Assembly: GCA_025462725.1 (NCBI GenBank)
Contig: JAOAPE010000003.1
Span: 432,973-496,972 of the forward strand
Source: Terriglobales bacterium
GTDB taxonomy: Bacteria; Acidobacteriota; Terriglobia; Terriglobales; Acidobacteriaceae
Direction: 5' to 3'
Length of the DNA: 64,000 bases
The position numbers were made by a program, and so were the translations under genes. A model generated the notes under the pieces. That model had not been told where the DNA came from and made no database searches. It worked only from the letters and a program-made list of their open reading frames with translations. Each line of letters opens with the position of its first letter. The stretch's first letter is position 1. Of this stretch, positions 1 through 8,699 are shown piece by piece.

Positions 1-148
1 ATTCGGCCAACCCGCTCGAGCGCCGATTGCCGCGCGGCTCAGCATGACCGTTTGCGATCTCGCCGTTGTGCGCGGCTTCGCCTCGAAACAACCTGAAGAA
101 ATTCTGTGTGACTGAAGCCATCAAGAGCAGTTGCCGCCTTTGCCGTTG

Positions 149-736
149 CTAGTACTTCTTTTCCTGAATAAGCGAAGCCTGTGGTGCGAATCCGGAATCG
201 CTGGTGCTTGTTGACGATACCGATGCTGTTGCAGCGAATGCCTTCGGCGTTTCCTTCACGGCCGGGGCTGCGGGTTTCGCATCTTTCTTAATGTCTATCG
301 CGCCCTTAAAGAATGCGCCATCCTCAATAATGATTCGTTGGGTGGAGATGTCTCCCATCAATACTGCGGATCGTTTCAATTCAACGCGCTCGGTGCCATG
401 AATGTTGCCATCCACTTTGCCGTGAACAACAATATCGCGAGCTTTCACATTGGCGCGAACACGTCCGTGAGGTCCGATGGTGAGGCTGTGTTCCTGCAAA
501 TCGATGCTTCCCTCAACTTCACCGTCGAGATAAAGGTCTTCACTTCCGGAGAGTTCGCCTTTTACTAAAACTGATTTGCCGATGTGCGCCACGTCCGCGC
601 GAAAATTTTCTCCCTGCTTGAACGGCTCCATGGAACGATTCTCCTTTTTGATCTCTGGTGGATTTATCGGTGATGACGCGGCTGCGGGCGATGGCGAAGG
701 CGTCATCGGTCTTTCATCTTTGCTGGATTTCCACAT
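149..736 (-). CDS. bactofilin (polymer-forming cytoskeletal protein)
   Basis: The 195-residue protein has the bactofilin pattern: a disordered Pro/Ser-rich N-terminus (about 1-40), a right-handed beta-helix core of short hydrophobic/Gly repeats (about 48-145; segments such as VKGELSGSEDLYLDGEVEGS and VHGKVDGNIHGTERVEL), and a disordered Lys/Ala/Ser/Thr-rich tail. Bactofilins self-assemble without nucleotide into filaments under the membrane and often scaffold cell-wall or polysaccharide enzymes. The start is supported by AGAGGA about eight bases before the ATG. It is divergent from the CpsB-type phosphatase at 973, a polysaccharide-related neighbour. The family assignment is firm; the specific role is unknown. 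Confidence 0.9.
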   Translation of the reverse strand: MWKSSKDERPMTPSPSPAAASSPINPPEIKKENRSMEPFKQGENFRADVAHIGKSVLVKGELSGSEDLYLDGEVEGSIDLQEHSLTIGPHGRVRANVKARDIVVHGKVDGNIHGTERVELKRSAVLMGDISTQRIIIEDGAFFKGAIDIKKDAKPAAPAVKETPKAFAATASVSSTSTSDSGFAPQASLIQEKKY

Positions 737-957
737 AAATAAATCCTCTCACCTAGAGCATTTACAGTTTTTGGTATGTATCGGCACTTCAAAGGAAGAG
801 TCGCAAACTGCGTAATGAGAACAGGTTAGCGTCAATATACTTAACCTGGGACAAACCTGCAATGAGGTTTTAGTATCAATTTGCGATTATTTTCCACAAT
901 TACCTACTTGCACAACATTTGGAGCATGAAGCACACCCTCAAGCTTCACTTTAGCGG

Positions 958-973
958 GATACAATAGCGCGCA
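958..973 (+). promoter_or_regulatory. possible -10 element giving a nearly leaderless transcript
   Basis: TACAAT at 960-965 resembles a sigma70 -10 box and lies only seven bases before the ATG at 973. No Shine-Dalgarno motif precedes that ATG. If used, transcription would start at or next to the start codon. No good -35 box is seen, so this is tentative. Confidence 0.3.
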
Positions 974-1707
974 TGGTTGATATCCACTGCCACCTTCTGC
1001 CCAATGTTGACGATGGCGCAAAGAGTTGGGCGATGTCAGAGGAGATGTGCCGCGTTGCCGTGAAGGACGGCATCAAGCACATTGTTTGCACGCCACATGC
1101 AAACGACGATTTCAACTATGACCGCCCGAAACTGCAGGCAGAGCTGCAGCAGCTAAAGAGAATTGCAGGTGACAACCTGACTTTCAGCCTGGGATGCGAT
1201 TTCCATTTCTCTTTTGAAAACGTTCAGCTTGCTATGCAAGATCCCGACAACTTCGTTATCAGCGGGACCGACTATCTCCTTGTGGAATTCAGTGATTATG
1301 CAATGTCGCCTGCCGTAGGAGAGGCATTAAAGAGGTTTTCGGCAATGGGGATTCGCCCTGTGATCACGCACCCGGAACGCAACATGATGATGCAACGATT
1401 TCCCGATCATGTGATCCGGTTTGCGGAAGAAAATTGCGTAATCCAAATCACCGCAAACTCGCTTACGGGACACTGGGGTGATGGTCCAAAGAAGATGGCG
1501 AAGTGGCTGCTGGATCATGATGCTGTGCACGTTATTGCAAGCGATGCGCACGACCCTTCTTTTCGTCCTCCAGTATTGTCTAAAGCTCGGGACTTGGTGG
1601 CGGAGGCCTACGATGACGACCTCGCAAACGCGCTTGTGAACGAAAATCCCGCGGCCATCGTCCGAGGACTTCCGCTTCCCTATTTTCCTGAGCCTTTGAA
1701 GAAATAA
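973..1707 (+). CDS. CpsB/CapC/YwqE-family tyrosine-protein phosphatase (PHP domain)
   Basis: The 244-residue protein starts MVDIHCHLLPNVDDG, the HxH metal-binding start of PHP-fold phosphatases of the CpsB/YwqE family. Further metal-ligand segments are CTPHAND, GCDFHFS, ITHPERN and IASDAHDP. These manganese-dependent enzymes dephosphorylate bacterial tyrosine kinases that control capsule and exopolysaccharide chain length. No tyrosine kinase or polysaccharide operon is in the window, so its partner lies elsewhere or left of the edge. The length matches the family. The ATG lacks an obvious ribosome-binding site but begins exactly at the conserved motif. Confidence 0.88.
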   Translation: MVDIHCHLLPNVDDGAKSWAMSEEMCRVAVKDGIKHIVCTPHANDDFNYDRPKLQAELQQLKRIAGDNLTFSLGCDFHFSFENVQLAMQDPDNFVISGTDYLLVEFSDYAMSPAVGEALKRFSAMGIRPVITHPERNMMMQRFPDHVIRFAEENCVIQITANSLTGHWGDGPKKMAKWLLDHDAVHVIASDAHDPSFRPPVLSKARDLVAEAYDDDLANALVNENPAAIVRGLPLPYFPEPLKK

Positions 1708-1807
1708 CCCTCGGTTATTTGCGTTTCCAAAGCGGCGTGAATGAGATATAAGACTTGTTCTCACCCTAAATGTACAGAACCTATGGCCACCTCGCAGGAG
1801 ATCCCCG

Positions 1808-4800
1808 ATGGGCACTAAGCCCGAGCGCAAATTAGTTGCGAAGGTGAAGCGCAGTAAAAAGGTGGTTGAGGCTGCCGAGCGGCCTTTTGGCACGTCGCTG
1901 GAAGAGTTGCGAGATGCGATTGAAAATGCCAACGATCTGATCTACACCCACGATCTGCAAGGGAACTTCACCTACAGCAACGCCACAGGGGTAAGAATCT
2001 TCGGGTACAGCCGCGAAGAGACGCTGACAATGAACATCCGCGATCTGCTGCCTCCAAGAGAGCTTGCGAAAGCGGTTGCAGCCACTAAGGCGAAAATTTC
2101 CGGTAAAGCTGTTGAGAATCCCTATCTTATTTCAGTGAAGGCGAAGGATGGAAGCCTTATCCCTCTGGAACTGAACACGCGGCTCATTCACAAAAACGGC
2201 GTTCCGGTCGGTGTGCAAGGGATCGGTCGCGACATCAGCGAGCGAGTCAAACAACAATCTGAATTGCGGGCATCAGAAGAGCGCTTCCGGCAGTTGTTTG
2301 AGCGGAACATGGCAGGGGTTTTTCGATGCAGCCTGGATGGCAAGTTCATCGCCTGCAATGAATCGTTTGCGCACATCTTCGGTTACGACTCTCCTGAGGA
2401 ATTATCCGGGCAGTCTTCATGGAAGCTTTCGATCGATGAATCCAGCCGTGAAGAATTTTTGCAAGAGCTTCGAGAGGCAAAGCAACTAACGAACATCGAA
2501 GCCCAGCTTCGGCGCAAGGACGGCAGCATTATCTGGGTGCTGGAGAACGTGGCGCTTGTCCCTGCCACTGAAAGCGAACCTGAGACATATGAAGGTACGC
2601 TGATCGACATCACAGAACGAAAACACTCTGAAGCGCAGATGAAGGTGTCTGAGGAGCGGTATCGGCAACTCTTTCAGAGAAACCTAGCAGGTGTTTATGT
2701 CAGCACGGTGGCGGGAGAGTTGTTGGATTGCAATGAATCCTTCGCGCACATCTATGGTTACGAATCCCGGCAGGAATTGTTAAAGCGCCCGGCGATAAAT
2801 TTCTATTTCGACGAGGGAGACCGCGCAACCTTCCTCAAAAAACTTCGCACTGCCACGGTGCTAACCAATGTGGAAACGCGGTGCAAACGCAAAGACGGGT
2901 CAGCCTTGTGGGTCTTGGAGAACGTGGCTTTGATATCCGGCAGCAACGGGAGTCCGGACACAATTCAGGGCACGCTTGTGGACATCACCGAGCGCAAATT
3001 TGCGGAAAAGGCACTGCTCGAAAGTGAGAGCAAATTTAGAGCCGTGTCGGACACCGCATCTTCGGCGATCTACATTCACAACAACGAGCGGTTCCTGTAC
3101 GTGAATCGCGCCTCGGAAGAGATCAGCGGGTACAGTTCTGAAGAGCTCCTGAACATGAATCCTTTCGATCTGGTCTATGTCAAAGACCACGAACTCGTGC
3201 GCACGCGAGCGATGCAGCGCGTAACCGTCGGTGGAACTCCGCAGCGCTATGAATACCGCATATACCGGAAAAACCGCGAAGTGCGTTGGGTGGATTTTAG
3301 CGCCAGTACGATCTTGTTCGGCGGTGAAAGCGCCATCATCGGCACAGCATTCGACATTACGGAACGCAAGCGAGTTGAGCAGATGCAAGCAGCCCTGTTC
3401 CGAATCGCAGACCGCGCCAATGCTGCCGAGGACTTAGGCGAGTTTTTCGCAGCTGTGCACGCGATCATCAGTGACCTGATGCACGCCAGCAACTTCTACA
3501 TCGCTTTGTATGATGAAAATTCCAAGACGATCACCTACCCGTACTACGTTGACGAGAATGATCCGGCTCCGGAAGGAGAGTTCCCAGTAGGCAACGGGCT
3601 CACTGAATACGTGATGCGCGTAAACCGGCCCGTGCTGATCCGCCCGGAGATGATGGAGCAGCTGCAAGCCGACCACGAAGTGGACCTAGTGGGATCCATG
3701 TTTGTGGATTGGATCGGAGCGCCTTTACGAACCGGGAACGAGACTTTCGGCGTGATCGTCGCGCAGAGTTATGACGAAGATGTGCGTTACGGTGAGAGCG
3801 AACTCGAGGTCCTGAACTTTGTCTCGCAACACCTCGCCGGCGCAATACTTCGCAAGCGGAACGAGGATGCTCTCCGCAACTCTGAATCCAGATACCGGTC
3901 GATCGTACAGAGCGCAGTCTACGGAATCTACCGCTCAAGCATGGATGATCACTTTCTTGAGGTGAATCCCGCGATCGTGAGCATGTTGGGATACGGATCG
4001 AATGAAGAATTGCTCGCACTGAAGCTTTCAAAAGAAGTTTATGTTGACCCTACCGAGCGGAGACGCCTGATCGATCAGCATTCTGCAAACAATCGCTTTG
4101 ACAATGTCGAGGTGAAATGGAAGCGCAAAGATGGAAAACCAATCACCGTGCGTCTGAGCGGACACGCAATCACAAATGCATCCGGCGAGATCGAAGCTTT
4201 CCAGATGATCACGGAGGACGTGACGGAGCGCCGCGCTCTGGAAGAACAGCTGAGGCAATCTCAGAAGATGGAAGCTGTGGGCCGGTTGGCAGGCGGCGTG
4301 GCACACGACTTCAATAATTTGCTTACCGTGATCAAGGGATACAGCGAGTTGATGCTGGAGGAACTGAAAGACGCTGATCCCCTGCGTGGTGAAGTGGAAG
4401 AGATCAAAAAAGCGGCAGACCGAGCAGCCGGGTTGACGCGCCAGTTGCTCGCATTCAGCCGTCAGCAAGTGCTGGCGCCGAAGGTGCTCGATTTGAATGC
4501 CGTCGTCGGCAACATGGATAAGTTATTAAAGAGACTGCTCGGTGAAGACATTGCTCTTTACTCGGTGCTTGAGTCCGGGTTGGGACGCGTCAAGGCCGAC
4601 CCCGGACAAGTAGAACAAGTGATCATGAACCTCGCCGTGAACGCGCGAGACGCGATGCCCCGCGGTGGCAAGCTCACAGTAGAGACGGCCAATATTGAGC
4701 TCGATGAAGCTTATGCGCACGAACATATGGGGGCGAAGCCGGGCTCATACGTGATGCTGGCTGTGAGCGACACAGGCACGGGAATGACTCCGCAGGTGCG

Positions 4801-5389
4801 GCAACGAATTTTTGAACCGTTTTTTACGACGAAGGAGTTGGGCAAAGGCACGGGACTGGGACTGTCAACAGTCTATGGAATTGTGAAACAGAGCGAGGGC
4901 TATATTTGGGTCTATAGCGAAATCGCGGTGGGCACAAGCTTCAAGGTTTATCTGCCACGGGTGGACGCCCCTGCTGAGGCGGCACATGTGAGGACATTGG
5001 CGAGATCGGCGTATCGCGGAACGGAGACGGTCTTGCTGGTGGAAGACGAGGATGGAGTCCGCGCACTGGTGCGGCAAGTCCTGCACAAGAACGGCTACAC
5101 GGTTCTGGAAGCGCGGCACGGAGGAGAAGCGCTCCTGCATTGTGAACGCCATAAGGGACAAATCGAGCTCCTGCTGACCGACGTCATTCTCGAACAGATG
5201 AGCGGGACGGAACTTGCGGCAAGACTGGCGACCATTCGTCCGGACATGAAGGTCTTGTACATCTCCGGATACACGGACGATGCGATCGTACATCATGGTG
5301 TGCTCACACAAGGCACGCACTTCTTGCAAAAGCCGTTCACGACGGAATCTCTGGCGAAGAAAATTCGGCAGGTGTTGGAAGGCCAGTAG
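1808..5389 (+). CDS. multi-PAS/GAF hybrid sensor histidine kinase with C-terminal receiver
   Basis: A 1193-residue protein without membrane segments, so a cytoplasmic sensor. Approximate order: PAS 32-145, PAS 155-273, PAS 280-398, PAS 402-522, GAF 530-690, PAS 693-810, HisKA 822-890, HATPase 935-1055, receiver 1073-1190. The H-box is AGGVAHDFNNLLT with phospho-acceptor His833. The ATPase has N (NLAVNARDA), G1 (DTGTGM), F (EPFFTTK) and G2 (GKGTGLGLS) boxes. The receiver has acidic VEDED, phospho-acceptor Asp1125 (LLLTDVIL) and LQKPF lysine. PAS 2 and PAS 3 are close copies (QLFERNMAG/QLFQRNLAG, CNESFAHIFGY/CNESFAHIYGY), indicating internal duplication. The ATG at 1808 has GGAG upstream. The ligand is unknown. 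Confidence 0.93.
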   Translation: MGTKPERKLVAKVKRSKKVVEAAERPFGTSLEELRDAIENANDLIYTHDLQGNFTYSNATGVRIFGYSREETLTMNIRDLLPPRELAKAVAATKAKISGKAVENPYLISVKAKDGSLIPLELNTRLIHKNGVPVGVQGIGRDISERVKQQSELRASEERFRQLFERNMAGVFRCSLDGKFIACNESFAHIFGYDSPEELSGQSSWKLSIDESSREEFLQELREAKQLTNIEAQLRRKDGSIIWVLENVALVPATESEPETYEGTLIDITERKHSEAQMKVSEERYRQLFQRNLAGVYVSTVAGELLDCNESFAHIYGYESRQELLKRPAINFYFDEGDRATFLKKLRTATVLTNVETRCKRKDGSALWVLENVALISGSNGSPDTIQGTLVDITERKFAEKALLESESKFRAVSDTASSAIYIHNNERFLYVNRASEEISGYSSEELLNMNPFDLVYVKDHELVRTRAMQRVTVGGTPQRYEYRIYRKNREVRWVDFSASTILFGGESAIIGTAFDITERKRVEQMQAALFRIADRANAAEDLGEFFAAVHAIISDLMHASNFYIALYDENSKTITYPYYVDENDPAPEGEFPVGNGLTEYVMRVNRPVLIRPEMMEQLQADHEVDLVGSMFVDWIGAPLRTGNETFGVIVAQSYDEDVRYGESELEVLNFVSQHLAGAILRKRNEDALRNSESRYRSIVQSAVYGIYRSSMDDHFLEVNPAIVSMLGYGSNEELLALKLSKEVYVDPTERRRLIDQHSANNRFDNVEVKWKRKDGKPITVRLSGHAITNASGEIEAFQMITEDVTERRALEEQLRQSQKMEAVGRLAGGVAHDFNNLLTVIKGYSELMLEELKDADPLRGEVEEIKKAADRAAGLTRQLLAFSRQQVLAPKVLDLNAVVGNMDKLLKRLLGEDIALYSVLESGLGRVKADPGQVEQVIMNLAVNARDAMPRGGKLTVETANIELDEAYAHEHMGAKPGSYVMLAVSDTGTGMTPQVRQRIFEPFFTTKELGKGTGLGLSTVYGIVKQSEGYIWVYSEIAVGTSFKVYLPRVDAPAEAAHVRTLARSAYRGTETVLLVEDEDGVRALVRQVLHKNGYTVLEARHGGEALLHCERHKGQIELLLTDVILEQMSGTELAARLATIRPDMKVLYISGYTDDAIVHHGVLTQGTHFLQKPFTTESLAKKIRQVLEGQ

Positions 5390-5443
5390 AAGGTGTATGC
5401 AAATAGAAAGCCCCTTGGCTGCGCCTTTTTGTTTCAGCTGAAG

Positions 5444-5890
5444 TTATTGACGGGAAGCAACAGACGATTGGACTGCCGCGCTGTCTGGATTCAAAAGGTT
5501 CTCATGGCTAGGCCCTAAGCCCAATTTGATCAAGGCGCGGGAGTCAGGGACGATTTTCGTTTGCCAGCCGTTTTCCTGCTGTAGGCGGACTAGAGCCTGT
5601 CTGGTCGCGGCGTCCATCTGCCCGCTGGGTTGACCGGAAAGGTATTTGTCGCGGATGAGTGCGGCCTGAATCTCACGCGTGCGGTCGTCCGATATGGTTT
5701 TCTGACCCTTCGCCTGCCACGCCTTCCTGCTCTTCTTGGATTTAGACTTCGCAGTCTTCGATCCGGTCTTAGCGCTCTTGCCTGTGGTTTTGTGGTGCGT
5801 TGATTTAGAAGTCTTGGCCCAGGCAGCAGGGGCTAGACAAGAGAGAGCGAAGATGAGAGCTATCAGGCCAATGTAGCGCGGATGTCGCAA
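5444..5890 (-). CDS. small exported Lys-rich protein with peptidoglycan-binding-like domain
   Basis: The 148-residue protein has a signal peptide (hydrophobic IGLIALIFALSCLAP, cleavage near AWA), a very basic Lys/Ser/Thr-rich linker (about 27-62) and a C-terminal helical segment (REIQAALIRDKYLSGQPSGQ then MDAATRQALVRLQQENGWQ) resembling a PG_binding_1 domain. It is probably periplasmic and may contact cell wall. The TTG start is supported by GAGG about six bases upstream. It is a lone minus-strand gene convergent with the sensor kinase. Exact role unknown. Confidence 0.68.
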   Translation of the reverse strand: MRHPRYIGLIALIFALSCLAPAAWAKTSKSTHHKTTGKSAKTGSKTAKSKSKKSRKAWQAKGQKTISDDRTREIQAALIRDKYLSGQPSGQMDAATRQALVRLQQENGWQTKIVPDSRALIKLGLGPSHENLLNPDSAAVQSSVASRQ

Positions 5891-5979
5891 AAAACACCTC
5901 TGTCAAAGATACAGCTTCAAAGCCTTAGAACGTACGAGCAGGATTGCGGGTTGCGCTGGACTGACACCTTACCCTTGAG

Positions 5980-6011
5980 CTGGGGGCATGATTGCACAGA
6001 TATGCCCCCAG
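5980..6011 (-). terminator. hairpin downstream of the DegP-like gene
   Basis: A perfect 10-bp inverted repeat, CTGGGGGCAT at 5980-5989 and ATGCCCCCAG at 6002-6011 with a 12-base loop, lies just after the protease stop codon on the minus strand. No U-tract follows, so it may be a terminator-like or mRNA-stabilising hairpin. Confidence 0.4.
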
Positions 6012-6037
6012 CGCCACCGGGTAAGTTTACTTACTAG

Positions 6038-7618
6038 TTACGGAAGTGTACCTCCGAGGAAGATGGTTCCGCTGGGCGCGCCACGACCTCCCTGTCGCAC
6101 TAGGAACACGACGTCTTGTCCGCTCTTCAGTTGGCTAGTTACACGTCGGAAATCTTCCTCGCTATTCACAGGCGCCTTGTTAACCTCGAGAATAACGTCT
6201 CCTTTACTCAACGGGCCGATGTCTTCTGCAAACGATCCAGGTTTAACATCGGTCACGACTACGCCCTTTCCGGCAGGTAGGCCTAACCTGTCAGCCAAGT
6301 CAGGAGTGAGATTGCGAACAGAAAGACCTAGCTTGCTTGATGCCGGTTTTTCGTCGCCGGGAGTTTCATCATCTTCTTCACCGTTAGCAGCGCGGTCACG
6401 GAAGAGCTTGGCACGGTCGGCGATTGTGACCGTGGACTGTTGTTCTTTGCCACCACGGATGAGCGAAAGCTTAACTTTGTCGCCGGGCTTCTTCGAAGAT
6501 ATGTAACTTACGAGTTCGTTACCGTCTTTGATCTTGGTGCCGTCAACGGCAATGATGGTGTCGCCCGTTTTTAGGCCAGCCGCTTCTGCGGGACCGTTTG
6601 GAGTGACGCTGGCGATAGTAACGCCACCATCAACGCCATATACACGGGCCACAGCGGGATTCGGCGAAGCGTTGAACATGACGCCGATTGAACCCCTAGT
6701 GACCTTGTGAGAAGACCCAATAAGTTGGTTATAGACTTCCGCAACCGTCTTCGACGGCATTGCAAATCCGACCCCTTGCGAACCCATGGATTGGGTGAAG
6801 ATCGCGGTGTTGATGCCCACCACTTCTGAATTCATGTTCACCAGAGGTCCACCGGAGTTACCGGGGTTGATGGCGGCGTCGGTCTGAAGGAATGATTGGA
6901 ACTGGTGGCTGTTGTCTATATTGCGGCCCTTTGACGAGATGATGCCGGCAGTGACGGTCTGGTCAAGGCCAAAAGGACTGCCGATGGCCAGCACCCAATC
7001 GCCAACTTCCATGGAGTCTGAATTGCCTAAACGTGCGAAGGGCAACTGCCTCTTGGGCTCAATTTTGATCACTGCTAAATCGGTTTCGCGATCAGTGCCA
7101 ATTACCTTGGCGTCGTAAGTTACAGCCGGAGGATCGCCAGCAAGATTCACACGGATGCGGTCTGCCTTTTCAACCACGTGTGCGTTGGTGAGGATGTAGC
7201 CTTTGGCATCTACGATCACGCCCGATCCGAGGGACCGTTGGCGGGTACCTTCAGGTGCTTGGCCGCCTTGTCCGCCGAAGAAGCGGTCAAAGAAGTCCTG
7301 CATGGAATCATCGCCGTTGTCGCCATTGCCATTGTCGCGGGGCGCCCGTCGGGAGCGGGGCGTGGTCGCTTTGACTGTGGATTCGGTGTTGATGTTGACT
7401 ACCGCTGGCTCAATGGTCTTTGCGACCTTGGAGAAGGCGGAGGACATCTGCTGCGGGGCAGGCATGGTTAATTGCGCCGCATCGGATGAATTGACCTCCT
7501 TGCCCTTCACACCTTTTTGAATGACGGTGCCGATCAGTATCCCGAAAACGAGGGTAAGAAGAATAACTAGAGTAGACGCAACACGATGCGCCTTGAATCT
7601 GGCAGAAAAGCCGTTCAT
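6038..7618 (-). CDS. degP: DegP/HtrA-family periplasmic serine protease with two PDZ domains
   Basis: The 526-residue protein has an N-terminal membrane/signal segment (about 13-33), a trypsin-like domain with catalytic triad His147 (LTNAHVV), Asp180 (ETDLAVIK) and Ser255 (PGNSGGPL), and two PDZ domains (about 305-395 and 425-515). It should degrade or chaperone misfolded envelope proteins, as do DegP/DegQ/MucD. A Gly/Asn/Asp-rich insertion (about 93-125) sits in the LA-loop region. GGAGG about ten bases before the ATG supports the start. It is the last gene of the co-directional minus block, 140 bases after the EamA gene, probably with its own promoter. Whether it is DegP- or DegQ-type cannot be told. 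Confidence 0.93.
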   Translation of the reverse strand: MNGFSARFKAHRVASTLVILLTLVFGILIGTVIQKGVKGKEVNSSDAAQLTMPAPQQMSSAFSKVAKTIEPAVVNINTESTVKATTPRSRRAPRDNGNGDNGDDSMQDFFDRFFGGQGGQAPEGTRQRSLGSGVIVDAKGYILTNAHVVEKADRIRVNLAGDPPAVTYDAKVIGTDRETDLAVIKIEPKRQLPFARLGNSDSMEVGDWVLAIGSPFGLDQTVTAGIISSKGRNIDNSHQFQSFLQTDAAINPGNSGGPLVNMNSEVVGINTAIFTQSMGSQGVGFAMPSKTVAEVYNQLIGSSHKVTRGSIGVMFNASPNPAVARVYGVDGGVTIASVTPNGPAEAAGLKTGDTIIAVDGTKIKDGNELVSYISSKKPGDKVKLSLIRGGKEQQSTVTIADRAKLFRDRAANGEEDDETPGDEKPASSKLGLSVRNLTPDLADRLGLPAGKGVVVTDVKPGSFAEDIGPLSKGDVILEVNKAPVNSEEDFRRVTSQLKSGQDVVFLVRQGGRGAPSGTIFLGGTLP

Positions 7619-7758
7619 TGAGAAATTGCCTCCAGAAAACCTAAGAAGAAAATTATACCCAGAGTGCCTGTTACCAAGCTATACGGGGACGTATTCTGAA
7701 GTATTAGACGCGGGAACCCTAGCGTTCGTTATCCTAGCGTAGGCTTGAAGTGCCCGTT

Positions 7759-8673
7759 TTACGCCAGTTCCGCAGCTAAATCGTCGCTCGCTGGCGCTAC
7801 AACCTGCCCCTTGAGCTCAGAGATAAGAATTCCGGTAAGGATGAACAAAGCCCCGAGCCCAGCCCTGGCTCCCAGCCGCTCCCCGAGGACAATATAGGAC
7901 GTCAGCCACGCAAAAACTGGCTCCAAAGCAAAAATAAGGGCGGTGTGAGTGGGCGGTGTGAATTGTTGCGCCCAGGCTTGGATGGTGAAAGCGGCCGCCG
8001 TCCCCAAAAGCCCAGTCACTCCTATGGCCCAGAAAAGTTGGGGTGTCCAAGAAACATGGGCCTTTTCAATCAGCGGCACCGTGGCAAACATCAACGTCGC
8101 AGCGATCGCCGTTTGAAGGAAAGCAATCTGCTCGAAGCTGTGCCGCTGAGTGGCGCGTCCTAAGAAGATGATGTGAAAGCCGAAGGCGACGGCGCAGCCG
8201 AGAGTAAGAATGTCACCCAGATTTATGCTCGCCCAATCGCCTACTAAGGATTCCCCGGCAGGAACGGTCATCAAAGCCAGCCCGATCATTGCGGCTGCCA
8301 CGCCCACGGCCGTCCAGCGATTCACCTTGCGCTTCCAGAACAAAGCCAGAAACAGAGGGACAAGCACGACGGAGACGCCGGTGAGAAATCCGGATTTGGA
8401 GGCGCTGGTGAGTTTCAGGCCGGTGGTTTGGAATTCGTAACCGAGCCAGAGCAAGGTTCCGGTGAGGAGTCCGTATCTAAACACGACAGCATCGATCTTG
8501 ATGACTCGCCGCCAATAGAAAATGGCCAGGCATGCCGCCGCGAATGTCATCCTTATGGCGTTGAAGAGAAGCGGGGAGATGTCCGCGAGGGCGTTCTTGA
8601 TAACAACAAACGTGGCGCCCCACACGAATGTGACGAGCACCAAAAGAATGTGGGCCTTCAATGAACGGGACAC
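7759..8673 (-). CDS. EamA/DMT-superfamily permease
   Basis: A 304-residue membrane protein with about ten hydrophobic helices in two EamA repeats; the first opens with LVTFVWGATFVVIKNAL and the second repeat includes ALEPVFAWLTSYIVLGE, both typical of drug/metabolite transporters. Such proteins export amino acids, metabolites or drugs; substrate cannot be predicted. It starts with GTG, 26 bases after the amidohydrolase stop, so it is probably translated from the same mRNA as the two hydrolases upstream. Confidence 0.88.
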   Translation of the reverse strand: MSRSLKAHILLVLVTFVWGATFVVIKNALADISPLLFNAIRMTFAAACLAIFYWRRVIKIDAVVFRYGLLTGTLLWLGYEFQTTGLKLTSASKSGFLTGVSVVLVPLFLALFWKRKVNRWTAVGVAAAMIGLALMTVPAGESLVGDWASINLGDILTLGCAVAFGFHIIFLGRATQRHSFEQIAFLQTAIAATLMFATVPLIEKAHVSWTPQLFWAIGVTGLLGTAAAFTIQAWAQQFTPPTHTALIFALEPVFAWLTSYIVLGERLGARAGLGALFILTGILISELKGQVVAPASDDLAAELA

Positions 8674-8699
8674 GTTAGTAGATTATCAAAGCTTCGAAG

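Noticed and set aside
1..148. Short open frames at the left edge, including an ATG at 44 with a stop at 115
   Set aside because: Only about 150 bases are available, no recognisable protein sequence or ribosome-binding site is present, and strand cannot be decided.
5408..5432. Weak hairpin AGCC-CCTT-GGCT followed by TTTTT after the sensor kinase
   Set aside because: The stem has only four pairs; it may help termination but is too weak to annotate.
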